Shown here: positions 19,472-25,986 of the stretch, piece after piece
Numbering within the stretch: the first letter of the stretch is position 1
Layout: each line of letters begins with the position of its first letter
NCBI GenBank assembly: GCA_004335835.1
Contig: RWJK01000260.1
Span: forward strand, 1-25,986
DNA from: Scenedesmus sp. ARA3
Taxonomy: Eukaryota > Chlorophyta > Chlorophyceae > Sphaeropleales > Scenedesmaceae
Direction: 5' to 3'
Length of the DNA: 25,986 nt
Position numbers and translations under genes: made by a program
The notes under the pieces: generated by a model
The model's database searches: none
What the model was told of the DNA's origin: nothing
What the model saw: only the letters and a program-made list of their open reading frames with translations

Positions 19472-22133
19472 TGCTGCTGAGGATGAACAAGAAGCAGCAG
19501 CAGCAGATGCAGATGCGGATGGTGAGGAAGGGGGTGGCGATCCATATGCTGGCATGAATGCGCGGCAGCGGAAGCTGTACGAGCTGAAGCAGAAGATGCA
19601 GCAGGCGCGCAAGGCGAATGAGAACGCCATCATCGCGGAGCGCAAGCGGCAACGGGTGAGCAGCAGCAGCAGGCACTTAGAGTGCGGCTGGCAGCCGGGT
19701 GATGTGTGGCAGGCGCGGCGTAGACTGATGGCAGCTGAGTGTTTCCATATGTTTGTGTATGACCATGCACTTGCAGGGTTGCCGGGAGTGCTGTCGGTGC
19801 CTGTCGGTGGTGGGGCACTGCGCTGTGGCACGGTGCAGCAGCCAGCGTGTTGTGTTCTCACTCTTGGTGCACAAATTTGAACCCGCAGGCTGCCGCGAAG
19901 GGCGAGGATGGTGACAGCCGCAAGAAGTGGCACGAGGAGCAGCGGATGCATCTGCTTCTACACGTGTTCCGCACATTGCACATCACATGATCTGTCCCGC
20001 CTAACTCGTCCCGCAGGCTGTCGAGAAGGGCGAGGAGGGCGACGGCCGCCTCCAGCCACTTGCTGCTTTCCTGTCTCAGTGCAAAATCTCGATCTGTTGT
20101 TATCCATTGTGCATCTTGTTGCCACTCCGTGATGCATTTTGCAGGCTGCCGAGAAGGGCGAGGAGGGCGACGGCCGTAAGAAGTGGCACGAGGAGAAGCA
20201 GAAGAAGCGAGCGGAGGAGCTAGCGCGGCTGGGGCTGACCCCTGAGCAGGCGCACCGGCTGGAGAGTGCAGAGGTGGCGGAGGCCAAGGCCAAGAAGAAG
20301 GTGCGGCTGCTGCTGTGCTGCTGTTAGGCTCTATGGTTTGTTGTGTGTGTTGGTGGGTGTTTGGGTGCGGCTGGAGGCAGCCGTGCAGAGCGTGTTGGAG
20401 TGCATGCAGTTTGGTGTTGCACCTGTGCAGTTGAGCAAAGGCCTACATGCTGTTGGAACAGGCTTGGCGCACACGCATATGTATTGTTGGCATGGATGGG
20501 AGCTTGCCACACTGCACGTCAAAGCATTGGTACCTTTCTGCTGCGCGTGCAACCAGAGCTCTGCAGTGGACGCTGAGGCTGTTTCCCACTCGCTTAATAA
20601 ACACACGCAACGGCTGCAGGAGAAGATCGTCAACCTGGTGGCTCAGACATCTTCACGCGCACTGTGTGTTAGGCTGCTTGGCTGCCTCGTTCTTACCCAC
20701 AAACACTCTGGTTGCCTTGCACAGTAATGCTGCAGGAGAAGAAGCACCTAGTGGGGCAGGAGGTTTTAGCAGCGCGCCACACACACTGCATGCTAGACTC
20801 TTGCTTAGCCAGCCACAAACACCTCACTTGCTTTGCGCACTATTGCTACAGGAGAAGAAGCCCAACCTTGTAGGGCAGGAGGTGTTCACGCAGCGCGCCA
20901 CGCACCTGGCGTACGAGCGGCGCGCAGATAAGATCGCGCCAGATCTGGCAGCATACGAGGCAGCAAAGGCAGCAGCGCCAGACAGGGCACTGGCGCTGGA
21001 CCCCATGGAGTACGGCAAGGGCCATCAGGTGGGGTTTTGTGGTGGTAGGGTTTGAGCGTATAGTGTGTTTGACCAGGGTTTCAGGGGTTCAGTGTCTGCT
21101 AAGGAAGCAGCGCCAGACCAGGCACTGGCGCTGGACCCCATGGAGTATGGCAAGGGGCACCACGTGGGGCTTCAGGGTGATTGGGGTTTTGAGTTTGTTT
21201 GAGTGTGGGTTCAGGGGTTGAGTGTCTGCAATGAAAGCAGCCAGACAGGGTGCTGGCGCTGGACTACAATGGAGTATGGGCAGGGGCACCAGGTGCATTC
21301 AGGGCTCAAGGTTCGGGTGTTACATTGTTGGCTAGGGAAGCTGCAACCGGTGTGCTGCGTTGTACGACAGGCGCCAGCCAGCTGCTTCTGATACAACTGT
21401 TGGTTGCTGAGATGGCTGGGGAAGCAGCATTGGTGTTTCGGAAACATTGGCAGCGTGTGGTTGACGCATTGCATTGGCTGGTGTGTTTGAGGGCTGTGAT
21501 GACCAAGGTATCAAGAGCATATAACTGAACGGCGTTGCCCGGCAGTTGCTGGGGATGCCTGCTGCTGCGCGTGCGCGTGTGTAGCAGGCAGCCTCGGGCG
21601 GCTGTTTGCAGCGCGGCGCCGCATGTTAAGAGACACAGTCTTGAGCCCTTCTGCCTTCGTCGACGCACTGCGTTGATGCGCCTCTGGTGTTGGGAAGCTG
21701 CTGCATGTTGAGCAGCACGAGATGCTATCAATGCCTGTCTAGCAACATCTTCCACTCATTAGGCATACACAAGGAAGCTGCTGGCAGGACAGAGGGCTGC
21801 TGCTCGCCACCGCTAGCTAGCTGGCAAGCTGCGCTCCCTGCTCTCTGTGTGGCAGAGTGCCTTACAATCGCTAGTTTATTGATACACTCACTGCTGCTGC
21901 TGCTGCCGCAGGTGGCTCCTGAAGCTGTGGACGCCATGGTGGCCGAGCTCAACGCCAAGCAGGCGCAGCGCGCAGCCTTCAGCCGCCGCCGCGCCGCCCG
22001 TGCTGATGACGACGTTGACTACATCAACTCCCGCAACGCGCACTTCAACAAGAAGATTGCGAGGGCCTTTGGCCAGCACACCGCGGAGATCAAGGCCAAC
22101 CTGGAGCGCGGCACAGCGCTGCCAGACAACTAG
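17727..22133 (+). CDS. SYF2: Cyclophilin (peptidyl-prolyl isomerase) fused to splicing factor SYF2, 7 exons
   Basis: Exons: 17727-17973, 18317-18472, 18749-18858, 19206-19655, 20145-20300, 20852-21028, 21912-22133. Phases match, giving 505 residues. Residues 1-171 are a cyclophilin with the catalytic set intact: Arg63, Phe68, Gln71, Phe121, Trp129 and His134. It has a plant-type divergent loop (GRSGKPLH, residues 48-55), with Cys39, Cys41 and Cys169 also present. Residues 172-287 are a coiled, Q/A/D-rich linker. Residues 288-505 are SYF2, an NTC (Prp19)-associated spliceosome component: [21 protein letters not shown], then the charged [11 protein letters not shown] region, [12 protein letters not shown], and the C-terminal [17 protein letters not shown]. 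No ATG in frame precedes the linker, and the junction restores the usual cyclophilin ending ADCGQL. Reading on past 18858 instead hits a stop at 18922, giving a stand-alone cyclophilin. A separate SYF2 start at the ATG at 19554 is the alternative. Confidence 0.75.
18859..19205 (+). other. Intron joining the cyclophilin and SYF2 parts
   Basis: It starts GTGCGC after codon GGG CAG (Gln171) and ends CTTGCTGCAG before CTA GCC (Leu-Ala), phase 0 on both sides. If unspliced, the frame adds 21 codons (from VRWTPAAG) and stops at 18922-18924. The ATG near 18951 opens a short frame with no SYF2 similarity. Confidence 0.6.
19880..20195 (+). repeat. Three tandem copies of the SYF2 exon 5 acceptor and exon start
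   Basis: Exon 5 starts at 20145 ([17 protein letters not shown]). Equivalent starts preceded by GCAG are at 19889 and 20017, so the step is exactly 128 bp twice. The first copy preserves about 55 nt of exon (to KKWHEE). The second preserves about 34 nt before diverging. Confidence 0.85.
20610..20895 (+). repeat. Three tandem copies of the SYF2 exon 6 acceptor and exon start
   Basis: Equivalent starts are 20620, 20736 and 20852 (used), each preceded by CAG, with a step of 116 bp twice. The copies read [19 protein letters not shown] and [11 protein letters not shown]. The flanking intron sequence (AAACAC, GGTTGCCTTGC and CACTTGC types) is partly shared too. Confidence 0.85.
20968..21310 (+). 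repeat. Three tandem copies of the SYF2 exon 6 end with its donor
   Basis: The exon end ([18 protein letters not shown]) and donor recur in intron 6. Equivalent ends are 21028 (used), 21163 and 21292, steps 135 and 129 bp. Each is followed by GT, and the intron part (GTTTGA, GGTTCAGGGGTT, AGTGTCTGC) is repeated as well. Exon 6 is therefore flanked by arrays on both sides. Confidence 0.85.
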
Positions 22134-22350
22134 GCGGCACGCCCTTGGCGGCTGTGGCTGTTTTGAAGCAATCTTTCAGGTAGGTGCCATGTGCAATGGC
22201 TGTGTAGCCTAAGGCTTTGTAGTCAGGGGGGGTTGTAGGGGTGTGTGTGTGTGTTGTGGGTAGTGGTGTTGACTACATCAACAACACCAGACAACTAGGT
22301 TGTCGCTGGCTCTGTGTGTGTCTCAGGTGCTTTCCTGCAGGTAGGTGCAG
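22134..22350 (+). repeat. Partial copy of the SYF2 last exon in its 3' UTR
   Basis: At 22266-22300 the sequence GTTGACTACATCAAC is followed by CCAGACAACTAGG. This joins two parts of exon 7 (22013 and 22121) with the middle missing. AGGTAGGTGC also occurs at both 22179 and 22339. It looks like a tandem copy that later lost its centre. Confidence 0.65.
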
Positions 22351-22760
22351 GCACATGTTCACCTCCTGTTTGGCAGTGCCGTGGAGTATGTGTCTGCTGG
22401 ATGGGTTCTTGTGTGTGAGCATAAGTGAACACTGTGTTGCGTGAGGATGCGTGAAAGGGGTGCTGCAACCGCCATGCCGAGTCCCTCTGTCGCGAACACA
22501 GGCAGCGGGGTGGTGTGACCAGCCGGCTCGGCAAACAGTGCTGCAGGCAACTGCATGCACGTCAGCCGCTGGCGCCGCCGGCAGCAGCTGCTGCTGTAGC
22601 GGCATGTGCTGCTGCTGTGGCGGCTGCTGTTGGCGGTGGTGGCGTAGAGTGAGCCAGCTGTTGTCTGACCAGCCAATCAGGCGCAGTGTGCCATAGGCGA
22701 GCAGCGGGGCGTGTGGGACAGCAGCAGCACACCCGCAGACCTGGCACAACATTCTATTGC

Positions 22761-22765
22761 TGTAA
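22761..22765 (+). terminator. TGTAA, candidate poly(A) signal for the SYF2 gene
   Basis: This is the first TGTAA pentamer I find after the stop at 22133, about 630 bp downstream. That would make a long 3' UTR containing the exon 7 copy. Confidence 0.35.
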
Positions 22766-25066
22766 GAGTTAATACAAGCTAGGCGGGAGCTAAGCGTCCT
22801 GTTAGGAGCTACTTTCAGCGGCTCAGCTTGGCGCGGCCGACCAGCTCGCCAGTTGCTGTTGTGCTTCGCAGTACAGGTGTTTGCCTGTTGCTTCGTTTCC
22901 TGTTGTGTACAACCTTGTGTTGTGACAAGTCGTTGATCTGCTGTTGTCTTTGTCTGCTTGCTACTGCTTGCCAGGCACTGCAGAGCATTTGCGGAGGCTA
23001 CCCAGGTGTCATCGCAGCTGGATCTTCTAGCTGAGTGAAGTTAAACAACGAATTCTGGACAAAGCCAGGACCCTGAAGGATGCTGGTAATGCACAGCTGC
23101 GCACCTGAAGCATACAGAGTTGCAGTTGGAGTCTCTGGCGCTGCTGGATTGGTTTTTTTTGTGGGCGTGCATCAGCAGGAGGCAGCAGCTTGCTGGCAGC
23201 AGCAGCTGGCCAGTGGCTGGCGAGCGTGGCAGGACATGTACAGCTCACAACCATTTTTGCAGGCGTCTCCACAGCGTCCTCCCCTCCCCATGCGGATGTG
23301 TGCGCTTGTTACCACTTTAAGTGCAGCGGCTTCTGTCAAATGCAGTATATACTGATGTGCGTATCTATTTGGGCGGGGCTGACCGCATCATGCTGTCACT
23401 GCCGGAGACTGATTGTCTGCAGCAGCCGTCACAGGCAGATTGTGTTGCAATCTGGTGTTATGACGTCATGCCAGCAAGTTGTTAGTCATGAGTGGTGATC
23501 ATGACTGGTGAACACCATAGCTGTTGGCACGTGAGCCGCAGTGTTGAAATGCGGCGCCTAAGCAGCTGGCCAGGGCGTTGTCAACAGCAGCGTGTTACAA
23601 AATGTATCATGTCACCACCTGAAATGATTGACCTGCATGCACGTAATAACCCTCTATATACACGTGTATTAGCTGATACAATGGTCCTCGACTGTGTTCA
23701 GGTGTGCCTGAGGCCGACGCGGTTGTGGGCGGCAATCAAAGCCCACACCCCAGATCCTGGCCATGGGTGCCACCTGTAACGCCACTGCTGATTGGGAGCC
23801 AAAATATCTCGTGGACAACTGCCAGCACTGCTGGCTGGACTCCCTGTACTCTCTGGACTCCCTGTAGGCAGGCACAATTGTCTAGAATTCGTAATTTTAC
23901 ATGCATGTGTCCCACCTAGTCGCGGCAAGCTGCGCTGACAGGGCGTTTGCTTGAATGTCTCTGGGCATGACGTAATCTCTCTACATACTCCACTGAAGTT
24001 GCATGGCAATCAACCCACGATTGAGAACGTTGACCCCAATCATGAGCCATGGCAACGAAAAGCTCATCGGGGAAAGCAATATGTCACCCCATCATCGCTG
24101 GAGACACCAGACGAACAGCAGACAAGAAATAGGACCTCAAAACCACCCGCCCTGCATTGCAGATGTCAGGGCTGTAGGGCTGGGTCATCACCATGACATT
24201 CACAATCAGGCCATAGAAACTGCTGTAAGGCTGAACGACTGAACCATACAACAACACCAGGCTGCCGCCAAACACAGCCAACAATCCTACTGATGAGGCA
24301 GTGCATCCTCCCGTCCTCAAAAAGTGGCTTTCACTTCTCAGCCTGTCAAAAAATGGCTTCAGCTTCAATTGCGCAAGATCACTTTGCACAAGATCATATA
24401 AGCCTACCACGCCAGCTGGTGACACGACACAAGGTCACCCGAGCCTACCTTGCAGTACTGCACCACAATCCACCACCACAACCAGGAAAGCAGGTCCTGC
24501 TTTCAAGCAGGCAAAAACACCAAGACATGCACCTTCTATCAACGAAAACAAGGAGCCGCCGATCCGAGATTGGATGCACTGGGTGTTATATCTGCAGGTC
24601 GCAGTGCCAACTGTCTGCATGTGCAGGCTGCAGCATCCTGCCCCATTTCAACTGAACTGACTCTGCAGGGAAACCACCAGTACTGCAGAGAGTGCGCCTG
24701 CACAGTGTACAGCTTTGGTGCGCACATAAACCAGATGTTCATCAGTCATCGGTGTCATGTAAAGGCGGACAATGCAACTGCATGTTTTTGCATCCAGCCT
24801 GTTCAACCGTGCTGGTATGCAAACCATACATGCCGCTCTCAAAAAGAGGAACTGCCTGCCCAAACAGCACCCCAAAACCGTGACCCCAACCATGGCTTTC
24901 TCACTCAAGCCCACCACCATCAAAGCAACCCATCCGTTTGGCCACATGCCAAAACCACCACCATCACTGATCAGTGAATATCGTTTCTAGAACTGCATGC
25001 GTTGTAGAGCAACTCATCCGTTTGATCACAACCACATGCCATAGTCACCCCAAACCCCACTGTTAC
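22766..25066. other. Gene-poor stretch, AT-richer and nearly free of CAG repeats
   Basis: No gene is supported here. Features seen: a 12-bp palindrome ATACACGTGTAT at 23658-23669 beside CTCTATATA; a short direct repeat TGGACTCCCTGTA near 23836 and 23855; and a 19-nt palindrome GAAAGCAGGTCCTGCTTTC near 24486. On the minus strand the open stretches at 24425-24084, 24620-24435 and 24947-24648 contain hydrophobic segments (for example LVLLYGSVVQPYSSFYGLIV and GLSEKAMVGVTVLGC), and one ends at a possible donor. They could be remnants of a membrane-protein gene, but I cannot link them into a model. Confidence 0.35.
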
Positions 25067-25637
25067 TCATGGCCGAGCCAGGTTGCTGCCAGACCTACCA
25101 CCCGCCTTACCGCCAGACTTCCCTTCCGAATCATCGCCTGCTGCTTCCTTCTTTTCCTTCCACCACCCCGGCCGATCCAACAACCCCCGCTTGCGCAGCA
25201 ACGCCTGCCGCCCAGAAAAGCGCTGCGCCGCCTTCACAGCTCGGGCATCACTGCTGGCCAGCATCAGTGCTGAGGGGCTCTTGAGAAGGTCAAAGGTGGC
25301 GGCAGCCTTCCACAGCTGCTCCAGCAGCGGCAGCGCATCCAGGGTTTCTGCGTAGTGCCGGCCAATCTCCTGCAGCCGCTGCTGCGCCTGCGGCAGTCAT
25401 GTGTGTGCGATTGCCGTCAGGTTGAGCATTGCAAATTGAGCATTGCAGACCAACAGTGTGCTGCTTGGTGACGCTGCAAGTAAGTGCGGCATTGCTCTCA
25501 TGCATAGTCTCATGTGCACCAGTTGCCAGGGCTGCACCACGCCAGCCGCCTCTGCTGCTCACCCAGTTGTACTGCTTCAGCAGCCCGGCAAACTTGTCGG
25601 CACCAAGCACAACCAGGCTGCCGCCGCCGCCGCTGCC

Positions 25638-25680
<43 letters not shown>

Positions 25681-25681
25681 C

Positions 25682-25713
<32 letters not shown>

Positions 25714-25986
25714 CTGCGCTCACTGCACGCTCAAGACTGGGATATGTCCCTAGACTGCGTCCATGCCTCTGAATGCAAGCACTCTATACACTCACCCAGT
25801 CATACTCCTCCAGCAGCTTTGCAAACTTGTCCATATCCAGTTGCTGCTGCTGCTGCTGCTGAACATGTTCACTGCCCTCTCACCCAATCATATTCCTCCA
25901 ATAGCTCGCCATACTTGTCAGCATCCAGCACCACCAGGCTGCAGTTGATGCTGCTGCTGCAGCTGCCGCCCCTGCTGCTCCAAACA
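25067..25986 (-). CDS. Unrecognised protein, 3' part of a gene leaving the window
   Basis: The last exon is 25387-25067 on the minus strand (acceptor CTGCCGCAG). It encodes AQQRLQEIGRHYAETLDALP, a helical region to LLRKRGLLDRPGWWKEKKE, then a Gly/Ser/Lys-rich tail and a stop at 25067. Upstream lie three phase-0 exon-like copies that end in a Trp codon before GTGAG: at 25884 (DADKYGELLEEYDW), 25796 (MDKFAKLLEEYDW) and 25563 (ADKFAGLLKQYNW). The outermost, running off the window edge at 25986, is the natural partner of the last exon. The others may be alternative exons. I do not recognise the family. The protein looks soluble and helical, and the 5' end is missing. Confidence 0.55.
25560..25930 (-). 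repeat. Three copies of an exon end with its donor in the 3'-terminal gene
   Basis: Exon ends at 25884, 25796 and 25563 each read (A/M)DK(Y/F)...LL..Y(D/N)W and are followed by GTGAG. Spacing is 88 and 233 bp. The copies differ mainly at synonymous or conservative positions, so the reading frame is kept in all three. Copy 25563 is preceded by a CAG/CAA repeat (25633-25715), and copy 25796 by a CAG run (25843-25860). Confidence 0.75.
25615..25718 (-). repeat. Interrupted CAG/CAA repeat
   Basis: On the minus strand this is a mixed CAGCAGCAA run, ending in GGC units next to the copy ending at 25563. In the copy's own frame it reads as an Asn-Ser then Gly-Ser run. Confidence 0.85.

Noticed and set aside
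22273..22752. 159-codon minus-strand open frame
   Set aside because: It lies in the probable 3' UTR of SYF2, opposite the exon 7 copy, with no recognisable domain.
1..25986. tRNA, rRNA and snoRNA genes
   Set aside because: I looked for cloverleaf arms and C/D boxes by eye and found none convincing; a covariance-model scan would settle it.

Overview
The window reads as nuclear DNA of a green alga. It is intron-dense (introns of about 240-1090 nt with GT-AG borders), moderately GC-rich and saturated with CAG/GCT trinucleotide repeats, with TGTAA pentamers (the chlorophyte poly(A) signal) after several genes. A chlorophycean alga such as the Scenedesmaceae is my inference, not proven. Gene models were built by reading through the ORFs and requiring matching splice phases; none has transcript support.

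Layout: 1-511, 5' end of a hAT-type DNA transposon on the minus strand (terminal CAGGGGTGTGCC, subterminal TGAAA repeats, BED zinc-finger exon). 770-1129 (+), TMEM234-like small membrane protein, one exon. 1333-8831 (+), TTI1 homologue (TTT co-chaperone of PIK-related kinases), 7 exons. 12667-9728 (-), mTERF-like helical-repeat protein, probably organellar, 4 exons. 13261-17222 (+), helical-repeat protein of the algal OPR/FASTK-like kind, 5 exons. 17727-22133 (+), a divergent-loop cyclophilin apparently spliced in frame onto the splicing factor SYF2, 7 exons. 22134-25066 is gene-poor. 25067-25986 (-), 3' part of an unrecognised gene that leaves the window.

The most unusual signal is that intron edges are built of tandem copies of the neighbouring exon edge, each copy carrying the splice site with it. 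I count about ten such arrays in four genes, with unit lengths of about 90-135 bp in most. Donor arrays extend downstream from an exon end and acceptor arrays extend upstream from an exon start. Most copies are decayed. Some keep a usable splice site and reading frame and could act as cassette micro-exons or alternative exon ends (TTI1 at 2523-2561, the three copies near 25563-25900, the three terminal-exon tails at 9420-9840). Other leads are the cyclophilin-SYF2 fusion with a stop codon just inside the joining intron, a 321-nt stop-free intron with a (GCT)32 tract, and a consistent split between CAG-sense repeats in exons and CTG-sense repeats beside splice sites.
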